The translations under genes and the position numbers were made by a program. Under the pieces are notes generated by a model, which saw only the letters and a list, made by a program, of their open reading frames with translations, made no database searches and was not told the origin of the DNA. Shown here one piece after another: positions 50,101 through 63,100 of a stretch of 64,000 bases of DNA. The stretch's first letter is position 1; each line of letters begins with the position of its first letter. The stretch comes from Siderastrea siderea (lineage: Eukaryota > Cnidaria > Anthozoa > Scleractinia > Rhizangiidae), in assembly GCA_964030785.1 (NCBI GenBank), contig OZ034972.1, positions 53,663,038 to 53,727,037 on the forward strand, read 5' to 3'.

Positions 50101-53100
50101 AAATGACAGTTTTCCAAAGAAGTCGTAGGGACAACAAAGGGTCAAAGAAGGCTAAAGCAAACGAAGACTGATCTTGAGATTACAGACAATGATAAAGGGC
50201 ACATTTTCTCGCGCTAATTGTACCAGCAGCACTTTTACGTGCTTGTGATAGGCAGCTTGATTCACTGGGTACTGGATGCATGCTTTTCCACGCTTAATTA
50301 ACATCAAATGAAAGTTTTCTCTCGACACTAGAGCTACGCTTTTGTGGGCATGACACCAGAGGCACCTTTTCCTGCGCTTGGCGCCTGACGCGATTGACAC
50401 CCGTGCTCGTCACCCAATTTACACCTGAAAAAGTGTTTTCCTGTGCCTCAAACAGGCTGCTTGTTAACAAAACCAACCTGTTCAGCAAAGTCTTTCACAG
50501 CGACCTGCACTCGCTCATCAAACTCTTGCTTGGTGTTTTTCTTTTGTTTTTTCATGGTGTCCACAATACCTGAGTTGGGACCTCTCTTCCACTCAAACAG
50601 CCTGTCAACCTTTAATCAAACAAGACTTATATGAGAAATAAAAGCAATAATAAAAATCACTGAAACGCACTGTCAGTCGAAAAGACAGCCAGGAAATTTA
50701 CAAATTTTGATAAGAAAACGTAACCTTATTTAATGCCACTATAAAAGGCGTTTTCCTTTTCTTCAGTAAGTTAATCGACTCGATTGTCTGTGGCTCCAAA
50801 CTGTGCATAATGTCCACCACTAAGATTGCCATGTCACACAGGGAGGAGCCTCGGGACCGCAGATTACTACAACATACAACAATAACACACGTTAGTAAAG
50901 CCCAGTTCAGGCCGGCCCTCAACTCCGATTTATGATACAAAAAAAAAGCAACTATACACATGGGTAGACAGAGACACAGTGTGGAGTGAACTTTCTTGTA
51001 CATTTGACGGTGAAGAGACCAGCCTTGAACTTCCGACCTTTTGAACAAAAGTCCCATCGAAGCCCAACGTACTGACGACTACAGAACCACGTCTCCACAA
51101 CGCTCTCTCTCCGGACCAGGGTCCCTCTCTGACGCTCCAGCGGGGGGGGGGGGGGGGGGGGTAGAAAGAGGTTACAACAGTTCACGTTTGAAGCCAAAAC
51201 AAAAGCCACACTTGTCATCTTTTCATTTAGAAACTCTAAGCAGTCACCTACAGTGTAGTAGGAAACAGGTCAAAGCAAGAGGACATGATGGACGCCTTAT
51301 GCTCTCTTGGTCAAAGGAAAGGATGGGAGATATCAGTCGAAAGCATCACTGTAAGTGCTCACCTATGAAATGCACTTTTTAACTGACCTGAAAGATTCGT
51401 GTCCAGGTGTGTCAATAATGAGAAGACCAGGCAACTTGATGTCAAAATCTTGGAACTGAAATGACGTTAAAACAATACAAGTTACAGATGTACTTGGTTG
51501 TCGAATGGTAACGAAGACAAAATGACAGCATCAGACGATTCTCGGACGATCGTAACTGTCTAGAATGTTATAATGCGAGTTTGATAAGTTGATTAATTAA
51601 TGTTTCAATTTTTTTTTCTTTTTGAGGTGTCTGTTATAATAAAAATGTCATTTTTATGAAGGATCACGACAAAATACAAGTGAACTTCCCGTAAGTAGGG
51701 ACACAAGTGTCTACTTGGGAGGTGTCTTTTGACTAATATTACAACTATTCAGAGATAATTTTAAACTCACATCCTTGATCATCTTAGTCTGTTCTCTTAT
51801 GGCGTCAACAGGAACCATGGTGGCACCGATCTGCTGAGTAATGCCGCCAGCTTCTCCATCTTGAACATGAGTGTGCCGTATCTACAGCAAGATACACTTG
51901 GTTAGAAAAAAAGGACCGCACTTAAAGTTGAACCAATTGCTGGAAAGCGACTTTCTACAACAGTCACGTGAGGGGTTTTCCTTGCAGGTTGCTTTTGCTC
52001 GCCACTTCTACTGCAGGTCAGTGCACTGTTCAAACTCTACAGATTTTTATTATTAACAACAATGCCAAAGAAATAAAATTATGTAAAGACTGCAGTTTAC
52101 CTTGTCTAAAATCTTAGTTTTTCCAGTATCCACATGACCCAGAACACAGATGACTGGAGATCGCAAGTTGTCTGTGGATCGGTTGGCTTCTGCCCTTACA
52201 CGTCTTTTCTGAAAGACAAATAAAAAGGATTTGTTTAAAGGAGTATTGAGAATATTAAAACAGCTTATGCTTACCCATCAATCCATCACATTTTTGTCCA
52301 GTTTACTCTACATTTGGTAATTTGCATCTTTGCTCAAGTGTAAGTTGATTTGGCTGACACACAGCTCAAACTACATTTTATTACTTTTTCCAAACACATA
52401 CACAATTACATGTACGGAATAAAATCGTCATATTAAGGTCGAGGAGATTTATGTTGTATTACTGTTTTTTTTTTTGGTTGTTGTTGTTTTTTTAACTTTG
52501 TGGTTGACAGTTACTAGTGAAAGTTTGCCAAAAAACTTTCATATTCTTCATTTATCCAAAACATCTTATTCGATGGTCAAACATAGAATACGCGCGGATA
52601 TTTTGCGAGTTGCGAGCAATGAGCAAAATGTCCGCGTGTATTATATGTTAAACCATCGAATAAGAGGTTTATTATTCCACTTAGAAATATCACGTCAAAA
52701 TTTGGTTTTTTCAGTCCTTCGGCCAGAGAACCTTTGAAACCTGGATTTTGCAGTGCAATACACAATTTTACTGTGCAATACCGTGGCATATTTTGCGCAT
52801 TCTCTTGACCTTATAAGGTAAAATGGCGCAAGAGTGAAATAATAAATGTTATTATTACCTCTATTCTCTCCTGCACTGTCTCTGTCTTGCTTTCATCCTC
52901 TTCAGATTCCTCTTCACTCTCACTTTCCTCTTCATCCTCCTCTTCCTCCTCATCTGATCCGCTGTCCTCTTCACTGTCCTCACTCTCCTCTGACTCTTCC
53001 TCGCTTTCTGCAGCTTCCTTGACAGGCTCTTTGACTTCAACCTACAAGCAATAATATTTAACATAATTATTCCCTTTTAAGCCCAAGAAAACAAAGTTAA

Positions 53101-56100
53101 AGACTGAAAAAAATCTGACACTTCATTTAGAATTATATTTAAGACAAATAGCACCAAGGGAAAGTAATGCCCAACAACATTCATTTAAAATTAATGGATA
53201 CATCTTGTGATTTATTCCACAGACTAAATGTAAGAAATGCCTTTACAAAGAGTGCAACAAGCAACACTACAGAAAAGCACTGTTCAGTTGGATACACCAT
53301 GTTCACATGACGCCCATGCATATACGTTTCAGTTCTGGAAAACGAATTTTCATGCAATTTGGTACAGGATTGTTTACAAGTATCACATCAACAAAACTTA
53401 GAGAGAGCCACAAGAGGGCTGAACACTTTGTTTAAAAGTAAAAACACCCCTTTGTCCATACCAGTACATGCAGGTCTTTATTGCACATTCAACATGCCGA
53501 AGTGAGATACTTTAAGGTCAACGTTTCTGAAAATGGCATTGAACTCAAGCTCCAGATATTGAGAATCATGTCCATGTACTAAACAATAAAAAGACTGACA
53601 GGCTTTACCTTGACAGTAACTGGTGTGGCATCAGAAACTGCAAATACGGAATATCTGTATTTGAGTACGTGAATTATGACAGCATAGGACACTTCACGGC
53701 CTGCAGCCTGTGAGTGTGGTGATTATGTCTGATTTCAAGACACCTAAGCGCGGGGGGTGGGGGGGGGGGTAGGGGGGCTTATTAAAGAGAGGGTGGCTAA
53801 TCTTGGAAATATCAAACTGCACATCTATAACTAGATCTGTATTTTTCAACTACTAAGCAGTATTACTCACTGGCAATTAAATTGCTCATCATCTTATCAT
53901 AGTCATCGTGTTGAGTGACTATGATGAATGATTCATTATGCACCCAGTGTCCCCCAGTTTGCAAATGTTGGTGCAGAAACATTAATACTTAACACAGTGC
54001 ATGTAAATGTACTTTTCACTCATTTTGGATCAGAACTGTCGACAGAGTATTTTTTAAAGTTAATACCATTGACAATTTACTTGCTTAAATTAGAAGCAAG
54101 TGCCAAATCACCCTAAAACTCAATCATAAAAAAACAGACCTTTGCCATCTTCTTTATCCTCATTTTCTTCGTCAGTGTCAACATCCCAAGAATCCTTGAC
54201 CTACAAAAATACAGTCTAGCTATTTAATGAATTTCTAATTGTGTGGTTTAACAAGAATTGAGCAGGTTTTGCCAAACTGTGTGATCAAGAGTGATTTCAG
54301 ACAAATTAAGCGAAATTGTACCCTCCCATGTTAAATCCCTGAAGAAATGTTAATGTAAATCATACCTCCTCATCTCGTTCTTCTGTCTCCTCTTCCTTTT
54401 CCTCAACTTGTTCCTCTTCCTCCTCAGCATCACCCATATCTTGTTGATCTGAAAGCATGAAAACTGATAAAAATTTTATTCACTTTTGTGATTACAAAAA
54501 AGTGGAAAGTTGACTTTATTCTAAAGTATTATCAACTCCAACAAAACTAAATCACCATCAGACTTCTTGTCTTCATCCTCTTCAGGGGTTGCCCCCTCAG
54601 TGGCAGCTTCTGCAGAGTTAACAAATTACAGGTTACGGTACATGATCAGTGAGATCTTAACAATGTCATATTATCACACTCCTGGGTGGGGTGAGATGGG
54701 GTAGACAAGTACCATTGTACACAGGCCACATAAAGCCTTCAAAGCCAGACTTAAAAGCCAGTTTCAGTTGTAAGAAGGAACTGTTTCTATTCCACTGAAT
54801 GGTTACATGAAGCATTTTGTTTTTATGTTTCTCTAATGGTCTGTTGGTTACCATTTATACACCTGGGTGGAGAGTTGACAAAGTAGCAGTAGGGTGGGTT
54901 AGAGCACAGTTATAAAAGTGAGAAGAGTACAAAACTAAATTTGATGTGTTTTAACTCTCACTGTGTCCAAAACTTTTGTGATTATTTATCTCCCAAAGAT
55001 CAATTAAATGACAAATGCAGTTTTTCTTACTGAGATCATCAGTTGGTTCTTCTGTTTTCACTTCCTGGTCCTGTTGCTGTTGTTGTTTCTTGGGTTTCTT
55101 GGTGCCGTACCGAACAGGTCGTCTCACTCCATCTTGTTCTTGCTGGTTGAGGGCAGGGATGTCAATCAGTCCTAGAGAAAGAAAGTTTTAAGAATATAAG
55201 GTGCATGTAAATTGTACATTTATTTTCAAGTCTTACTGGAATTTGGACAGTCACTGTTAAACCATTACATCAATACAAAGGTAACTACAGTGTAGGTCAC
55301 ACAAGGGTCCAAAGCAGCCCACACATTCTGCTCTGAACTCCAGTTTCTGTAGCATGTTCAAAGCATTAAATGCTTTGTAATACTCTTAAACTAACTTTGT
55401 TTAAGAGTATTACTACCCCCCCCCCCCCGACAGTGTTGATGAGATGCCTGGGTTTTCACCCCCTGGGTCAAACCCCAAATGTACCCTGTGGTTTTCATAC
55501 TGTACCTTGTTTTTTCATAGAATCCAGCATGGCCTGAGCTCTCGCTTGCTGTTCCTTCTGAGCCTTTGTGAGAAATTTCCCCTCTTTCTTTAACCTGGCA
55601 ATCCTTTCCTGAAATTAAAAAACCTTGTCAAAGTTACATTTTTTCAACAGTCTCTCCTAAACTATAGATTTCAGATGTAATCATTCCACTCAGTTAGACC
55701 ACTTCAACTGTGGCAACGAAAATGGAAGAGATGAGGATGCCCACCCCTGCACAGCAAATGCAAAGACAGCATGAAAGTAAGTCCAAGTAGGAAATGGAAA
55801 TGGAAGCTTGATATGAACCCAGTTTTCACAGTGTTTAGCAAATAAGGATTCCCTACAAATGTCTAAAATGCAGTGGGATTACCATTATTGTACCTTTTCT
55901 TTCTGTTTTTTCCTCTCCTTTCTTTCTTGCTCAAGTCTCAACTGAAAAATAATAATGTGTAACAACACGAATATTAAACTTAATTGTAGGCCAGGAAAGA
56001 CCAGTTTTAAACCACCAGTCAATTCCAAAATTGCCCATCCCCCAGGCGACCCCTTGGCACTAGCTTCTTCGAACTGGTAAATGTTCCACTGTGGGGAGAA

Positions 56101-58768
56101 ATGAGGTTTTTCAGAAGTCCCCAACATAGTGAAAAAAACATTGATTTCCCCATATAAGTAGGCTCATCTACATGCTAGCATTAGTTACTTCAGGTCAGTT
56201 CTCAGTATTGTTCCAGTGACTTTTCATTATGTAGATCTGTCATTACACTAACAATAGTCGATAGTCTTATGATAGTCGGTAGTCTTGGCTGGTGAACTTA
56301 CATGTATTATTGGAGCAATGCTGCAATCAATACTGTAAGGTCAAAATTATGAGGACATCAAATGTCCTGGGGTAGACTACCGCCCAAACCCTCTGACAGA
56401 CAATGTGGAAAAATACTGCAAAAATATCCCTGGGGGCTAGGTATTGATTAAAGCATGACCACCTATCTATGAGCCTCCTTGCACTCCTTTAAAGTGCCTC
56501 TACAATGTAAAGTGAATACCTTTTCAAGTCTCCTGTTTTCAGCTTCCTCTAGAGCTCTCTGTTTCTCTTCCTCCTCCTTTTTAAGCCTTTCCTCTTCCAG
56601 TCGTAGCTGCTCTAGCCTCTGCTGCATCTCCTTTACCATGGCTTTGTTGGGCTTCTTTGGCTTCTTTTCTTCTTTTTCTCCTTTTTTCTTCTTTTTCTTT
56701 TTCTTCTTGTCCTTGTCATCAGCATCTTCCCCACCCTCTCCACCCTCCTGTTCTTCTCCTTTGTCATCGAGATCATCTGTGGCTGGCTTACTGGTGTCAG
56801 GATCCACTAAATCCCCTTCAAAAAGTTTATTTCAAACAAATGTTAGCAAATGCTGGACTGTTGTAAAGTTTTGAAATCCCTAGTCTTCCCTCCCAAATCC
56901 CATCATTGAATGAAAATAATACAATGTAATTAATATTAATGAACCTTTCCGAGAATTAAATTTATGTGATCCTCAGTTGAACCTACAGTGACAACTACCA
57001 CAAGAGACACACAACGGGCAAAATTTGGGTGACAGGGAAGCATGGCCAATCTAGGGATGCAGGGGGACCAGGAGGGCCCCCCCCCTGGGGGGGGGGAGAC
57101 CAGATCAGCTGGTACCAGGGGTAGCCACCCTGGACAGTGGTCCAGATCTGTCTCCAGTGGAGTCCTCAGCTGCTTAGACATCCTGACAAGAAGCACTGAA
57201 TACATGGGTTGCTGCAGCAAAAAACTTGAGCAGAGGAAAATTAAGCTCACGATGGAGATCCCAGACTGCTATCAAGTACAACTTGTTCATAGGAAAGAGA
57301 TTGGGCTGGGTGGGATGTGAAATACACAAGGGTGAGTTCTGATGCAAGTAGGAAAGGGAGAACCCACCATGGAATGGATCTTTTTTCCAGACCCATCTCC
57401 AACAGCTAAACCTTACTGTGGGGTAAAGTGCAGCCAAGGGGTGCACTTCCCTGCCACCAGAATGTCATTGATTAAATTGCTAAAAGACAGGCACCACTCA
57501 AGCTAGAGTGCAGTTAACAATCTGAGAAAACTACTGACAAAGGTTCCAATCAAGGGAGGGTGGGAGGGGAAAAAACTAGAGCTGTGCATGTACCAAAGCC
57601 CATAGAAGAATGAGAATAGAATACGCATTACAACATATGTGGGGAGACAAAAACTTGCAGTGAGCATGTTTTAGTGAGCATGTGTTTGGCTGAATGGAGC
57701 CTTTGTAGAAATACATAAACTTGAACAAAAATGAACATAAAATATTAATGAGCTTTATTTGAACTACCTCTCTGCGTGTAAACAACTTGCTGCGCCATAT
57801 TTCATCGCAAATTGAGAGACAAAAAAGTTTTTCTAGTACCCCGGAAGAGTTCTAAAAATATGCGCAAAAGACATATTCTGATTGGTTTATTTGTCCCCTT
57901 TAACAATAGAACAATAGGGGAAACAAAAATACTTAAGGAGGGGAGGGTAGAGGATTTTTCAAACACGTGGTTTCTCTGGTACAGTTTTGGGCGGTTCAGG
58001 AAATTCTGGGGTTGTCACGCACTGGCGGTTACGGGCGGTTCAGGTGTCAATGGGTTAATGAGCTTTACTTGAGGAGAACATATGGTAGATTCCACTACAT
58101 GTTGAGTTTGGGTTTATACCTGACAGGTTTGATGCCGCAATTCTCTCTCCATCTTTATCAGCAGATGATTCTGTTTCTACTTTTCCTTCTTCTGTTTTAT
58201 CATCCACACTGGCTTCTGGTTTGCTTTCTTCCTTCTTAGCCTTGAGTTTTGCCTTAGCTTTCTCTGCTTCTCTTTTCTTTTTCTCTCGTTCCTTCTTTTC
58301 TGCTCGTTTTTGTGCAGCTGTTTTTATAATCCCTGTTTCACCTTCATCAGGCACTGTTTCAGTTTCAACTTTCTTTTCTGCACTGTCTGGTTTTTTTACA
58401 GGTTTAACTTTTTCTTCATCGCCAGAGTCATCTTCAAAATCAAAATCTTTTTTGTCCTTCTTTTTCTTTTTAGATTTTTTAGAAGCTGGTGCATGAGGTT
58501 CCATATCTGCAATTCCATCACCATTTGCTTCCAAAGCCTTGTTTTCATTTTGCTGATCATTGTCATCATCATTATCAACAGCAGTACTTTTAGTTTCAAC
58601 AGTTTCTGTTGTTTCTATTGTAGTTTCAACATGTTTCTTTTTCTTTTGTTTTTTACTTTTCTGAGCACTTGTAACCATTTCCATTGAGTCATCATCTCCG
58701 TCATCTCCCGCTGGCCCATCATCTTCAATATCAAGACCTGCAAATCTTCCACCAGCTGGTTTCTTTTC
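44171..58768 (-). CDS. EIF5B: Translation initiation factor eIF5B, 23 exons, 5' end missing
   Basis: A ribosome-dependent GTPase that joins the 60S subunit and positions Met-tRNAi. Exons in coding order: 58120-58768, 56520-56815, 55894-55941, 55506-55608, 55031-55171, 54556-54609, 54366-54448, 54140-54200, 53609-53637, 52859-53041, 52101-52208, 51771-51881, 51388-51455, 50725-50866, 50478-50609, 49642-49824, 48763-49056, 48240-48371, 47465-47541, 46837-46969, 46086-46256, 44764-44925, 44171-44278. They total 3468 nt (1155 codons) and all phases match. The first ~510 residues are a Lys/Glu-rich, low-complexity region and coiled coil. The GTPase core follows: GHVDTGKT (G1), [10 protein letters not shown] (switch I), DTPGH (G3), NKVD (G4) and SAHTGDG (G5 region). 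The C-terminus [20 protein letters not shown] end matches the family's domain IV. The start codon is absent, as the phase 0 first exon opens with EKKPAGGRF. The 56815 acceptor could instead be 56806 (three codons shorter). Confidence 0.96.
45425..45780 (-). mobile_element. Probable LINE 3' remnant in the eIF5B intron
   Basis: On the minus strand the frame reads [13 protein letters not shown], which resembles the conserved C-terminal segment of CR1/L2-type LINE proteins (S-A-x-S-L-x-x-F-K). It is followed by stops and an (AAATAAAT)-rich tail near 45425-45450. The body upstream is lost, and the 32-bp tandem repeat abuts it. Confidence 0.5.
45790..45981. repeat. 32-bp minisatellite, six exact-length copies
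   Basis: Units start at 45790, 45822, 45854, 45886, 45918 and 45950. Each begins GCATTCCATCCAGGGTAGGG, with one or two substitutions between copies (GAGAGG/GAGTGG, ACCC/ATCC, AAGG/AGGG). Located in the eIF5B intron between the exons at 46086 and 44925. Confidence 0.97.
46665..46795 (+). mobile_element. SINE body fragment in eIF5B intron
   Basis: ACTGACTCGGTATCACATGT, TGTTGGTTCTTG, 'gctccgaccgtttttctcgg' and 'taaaaaccaac' match, in order, the body of the SINE at 17385-17640. The tRNA-like head is missing or replaced. Confidence 0.65.
47930..48135. repeat. Degenerate ~40-bp tandem repeat
   Basis: Successive units of the form GGGTA(C/T)T(C/G)AAGG, then TATACAGGGATGTA and CAGGGGTAAATAT, are about 39-41 bases long and decay to the right. 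In the eIF5B intron left of the exon at 48240. Confidence 0.8.
48601..48638. repeat. 15-bp-stem hairpin
   Basis: GAAGTAGCGGTGAAC and its exact reverse complement flank an 8-base loop. A direct copy of the left arm lies ~40 bases upstream (near 48562). Intronic in eIF5B. Confidence 0.85.
51142..51161. repeat. 20-G homopolymer
   Basis: An uninterrupted G run lies in the eIF5B intron between the exons at 51388 and 50866. Similar G/C runs occur at 693, 25375, 25600, 53749 and 55416. Confidence 0.95.
53139..53300. repeat. Dispersed copy related to the 8.15 kb tandem repeat
   Basis: 'caccaagggaa.gta', 'cattcattt.aa' and 'gattta.tccacagact.aa..gtaagaa..cctt' occur in the same order as in the 108-bp repeats at 8150-8585. 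In the eIF5B intron between the exons at 53609 and 53041. Confidence 0.5.
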
Positions 58769-59532
58769 CTGTGTTCAAAATGTAAGAAAAATAATGCAAC
58801 CATCAATATTATGCCCAAAGGGGGTGGGGGACCCTGGAAGGATTCCCACCCTGCGGGGTTTAATGCTAAACACAATAGGTCCTGTAAATGATTTGAGAGG
58901 GGGGGAAATCATCCAGAATAAGGAGATTTAACCTGATTTGATTAAAAAATTCTTCAAAAAGTCAAATGTGCCACAGCTGCCCAGGGCCCGGTTGTGCAAA
59001 AGCTGATTAACACTAATCCTGGATTAAAAGTTAACCAAGGCTCCTGCTTCTCTTGAGGAAAAGAGTTCTCAGCTTTACAAGAATCCTCATCACTTGGCTA
59101 TTAGACTGAACTAAAAACTGGCACTCATCTGCGGTTAGCTCAATCCTCCTTTGAACGACTGGACCCAGGGTCCCCACTGAGGTTTAACACTGCTTCATGT
59201 ATTTGCATCAAGACTATAATACATGTACATGTACCTTTATTACATTCTTTTACTTGGTAATAGAATTTCTAGCTTTTTTATTGGCTCAAACGCAGGTTAT
59301 TGGTGAAAAAAACCTGCTTTTTGCAATGGCTTATCAATGTCAAGTGGCAATTAAAAGCTTTTCCTGCTAGGCAAAAGGTTTGTCTAAAAATATCACAAAA
59401 ATGACACGAAAATGCCGTAAAACACGACCATAAATTGGAAATACCACAATAATTTGCATGATTGCCAGCTTCATGCTTGACTGACTTTATGCTGTAACAC
59501 AACATGCAGACCTTTTGTGACCTTCTAACAAA

Positions 59533-59944
59533 ATGTCTAAGCTGAATTTCTCCAGCTATTTTAGCAGTGAAAGAAATGAAGAAACTCAAAAAGACAAAGA
59601 TCAGGACTCGAGGGTTGAAGAAGCTGAAGGCGATGGTAATATGAATCCCACAGTGAGAAAAACGTCTAACGAAAGCAATTTTCAGGCAAAATGGAACAAA
59701 AGAACACACACGGTTGAGATGCGAAAATCAAGCTATGTTTTGTCATTTTCGTCGCTTCGTTAAAAAGAAAAACCCTTTTGCAAGTGATAAGGGCTGTTCA
59801 AATTTTAAAATAACAACTCTAACCAGGCATTTATCACTGCATGAACACCAAGATGCCACCATGGAAGCTCAATTACAGCAGACCTTCACCGAGGCTTGGA
59901 GTGAGCTGTCAGCGAGCAGGGACAAGGAATCATCACTGCCATGA
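59533..59944 (+). pseudogene. TTF-type zinc-finger (hAT/ZNF862-like) fragment, frameshifted
   Basis: Frame 1 (from 59533) reads M-S-K-L-N-F-S-S-Y-F and ends in N-F-Q-A-K-W. A shift near 59700 moves to R-C-E-N-Q-A-M-F-C-H-F-R-R-F, then G-C-S-N-F-K-I-T-T-L-T-R-H and H-E-H-Q-D, up to a stop at 59944. This spacing is the N-terminal TTF-type zinc finger of ZNF862/ZMYM-like proteins and hAT transposases. The second Cys of the C-x-x-C pair seems lost (CHFRRF). No dimerisation domain follows. It is best read as a decayed fragment of a hAT-derived gene on the strand opposite eIF5B. Confidence 0.75.
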
Positions 59945-60199
59945 AAACTGTTTATTGGCTTGCCAAAGAGGAAATCGCTACTCATAACATATTATCATTT
60001 ATGTTACATTTGCTATAATGATAAAAAATGTCCCCCCATTGTTCCTGTTTGTCCCCTTCCAAAGGCCTTGAAGGGACATATTTTCTCCTAAGGCCCGAGA
60101 GCTGGCTCAAACCCTGCATGATTTTAATCACCTATTGCTGAAAACAAGGCGATTATAACTAACTCAGTGATAAGTGACACATGGTTATTAATAACACTT

Positions 60200-63100
60200 A
60201 ATATCCAACACAAAATGTCGAGTAATAAAATTTTGTAAGCCTAACACTCCATCAGGCAGAGCCTACAGGGAACATTACCACTTAAACTTACTATAACATA
60301 GAAGGGTTTATGAATGCATAATGGCAGGCTGGTCACGTTTCTCTTGCTCCTTAATAATCTACCTCTTAGTAGGTCTAATCGCAGTCCAGTTTTTCAATAA
60401 TGCTCCCAAACTACCTATGCATGATAAGCTACAGATTCTATCGACATCCCAGGACCTGAACCGACCTAAAATCGACTCTGCGCCTTCCGAAGTGAAGACA
60501 AGCTCCAAATCATCTTCCAAAATGGCGCCGACTTCGAAGCTGGTCCTCGCCGCGAAACTTCTGAATATCACACTAGCTACAAACCTACTACTCCTGGCTA
60601 ACGATGTGTCTCCAAATCCAGGGCCTGCAACATCACTGCCTTTCGAAGCGAAAGGTCTCCGGGCATTTCACATCAACATCTGTAGTCTGAGGAATAAGAT
60701 GGACGAGTTGCGACTGTTCTGTGACAAGTACAAACCTCACGTCCTGTCTCTTAATGAATCTTGGCTAGACGATTCTTTCTCGGATGCAGAGCTCTCTCTC
60801 CCTGGCTATCAGCTAATGAGAAGAGACAGAGACCGCCACGGGGTGGTATAGCTGTTTACATAGCAGATAATTTGAGTTTCAATCGCCTCGATACTCCCGC
60901 CGAGAATATCGAAGCTCTTTGGTTTGAGTTATCACAACCGAACAGTAAAAAGATCCTGTTTGGGGCTATCTACAGACCACCAAACCTCGACGCTTCGACA
61001 TTTACGGACAGTTTGGAGGAAATGTTAAATAACCACGTAAACGAAGGTTTCGAAACTGTTCTACTTGGTGATTTCAATTTTGATTATACTTCACCAAATG
61101 CGGCGACAAAACATTTCCAGCGCATTACTAATCTATTCAACTTGAAGCAGCTTATTACCGACCCTACCAGGATTACTCAAAATTCAAGAACTCTTATCGA
61201 TTTATTTTTTACTTCAAAGCCTGAACTTTATGTATCTGGAGTATTACCGATCGGTTTTTCCGATCACTCCGCCATTTTTGGAATTAGGAAGCTTCACAGA
61301 ATCCCGCTTCCATCGCCAAGGTTTGTCGAGGCTAGGAATTATAAACACTACGACCCCGCTTTGTTTTGCGAGGATTTAAACAGCATCCCTTGGGATATCT
61401 TAGAACTTGACCAAACTCCTAATGATGCGTGGCAGTCATTCAAAGACCTATTTCTCACAGCGGCCGATGAACACGCGCCCGTTGTCACGCGCCGTGTCCG
61501 CGGAAGATCTGTGCCATGGTTAACGCCTGAGATAAAAGACCTCATGCATCAGCGTGATTATCAACACAAAAAAGCGATAACAACAAACAAAGAGCTTCAC
61601 TGGAGCAACTACAAACGATTACGTAATGCTGTGAACACAAAAAAGCGTAAAGAAAAACGTTGTTATTATTCCACCCAGCTCTCTAATGATCAAAGCTCTA
61701 AAGAAATGTGGCGAACACTAAACAAGATCTTACCAAAACAAAAGAAATCTGCGCCCGGAGGATCAGAAACAATGTCGGCAACGAACTTTAACAAGTTCTT
61801 TACATCAATTGCAAAGAATCTATGCAGTGTCTTCAAAGACCCTGCCTTGCCTAGAATTTTAGCCCCCAGAGTTAACAATGACTTTGCTCTGCAAGAAGTT
61901 AGTGCTAGTTTCGTGCGCCACGAGCTGTCAAAGTTAAAATCATCCAAAGCTACCGGGCTTGACAAAATCCCCGCAAAACTCCTCAAAGATGCATCCTCTG
62001 TAATAGCCAAGCCAATCACTTATCTCATAAACCTCACAATTTCGTCTGGCGAAATACCATCTCAGTGGAATGAGGCTAAAGTAACTCCCATCTTTAAGGC
62101 AGGGAAAAAGGTTGACGAGAACAACTATCGTCCGATTTCAGTTCTCCCCCTCGTTTCCAAGATCATGGAACGAGCGGTCCAAGTTCAACTGTTAGCATTT
62201 TTTGAGGTTAACAAAGTTCTATCACTATATCAATCCGGCTTCCGTAAGAAGCATTCTACCGAAACGGCGGTCGTCCACTTGGTCGATCATATTTTAGAAC
62301 ACATGGACAAACAACAGTTGACTGGCGCTGCCTTTATTGACTTAAAAAAGGCTTTCGATCTTGTTGATCACAAATGTCTCCTTCACAAGCTAGGGCACTA
62401 TGGAGTTAGAGGACACAGTCTCCGCTGGTTCAGAAACTATCTCACCACTCGCTCGCAGCGAGTTCAATATGGAAAAGAGTTATCATCTAGCCTTCCTCTC
62501 GACTACGGTGTTCCTCAGGGTTCCTTGTTGGGGCCTCTATTATTTGTGATACACATAAACGATTTGCCTCAATGTTTACTTCACTCGTCGATTAGCATGT
62601 ATGCGGATGACACTGTTATCTATTATTCTGGATCTGAGGTCAACAACATTAGGGAAAATTTACAAGAAGACCTCAACCGTGTTGAGCAGTGGTTGGTGGA
62701 CAGTAAGCTAATACTAAATCAGAGCAAAACCAAAGGGTTACTCTTTGGAACAAGACAATTGCTGCAAACCACCTCAGACTTTGTCCTGCAGATTCAAGGC
62801 AAGGACATAGAGAGAGTGACAAAGTTCAATTACCTTGGGACTATGCTCGATGAACAGCTTCACTGGAAAGAGCATATAGACACTACTTGTAACAAAGTTA
62901 ATAAGCGTCTGGGACTTCTTGCACGGATACGATCTTGCCTCACTCTTAAAGCAGCAAAGTGTGTCTACAATACCCTTATTGACCCAATCTTAAGTTATAC
63001 TGACACTGCTTGGGGTGAACTGTCTGTTGGCTCCAGCAAAAGTCTACAGCGGCTGCAAAACCGTGCTGCCCATATCATTCTTAAGCGTGACTCTTCTAGA

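Noticed and set aside
56479..56874. 131-codon Ser/Phe-rich frame on the plus strand
   Set aside because: It is the antisense of the Lys/Glu-rich eIF5B exon; the minus-strand reading matches the family and splices in phase.
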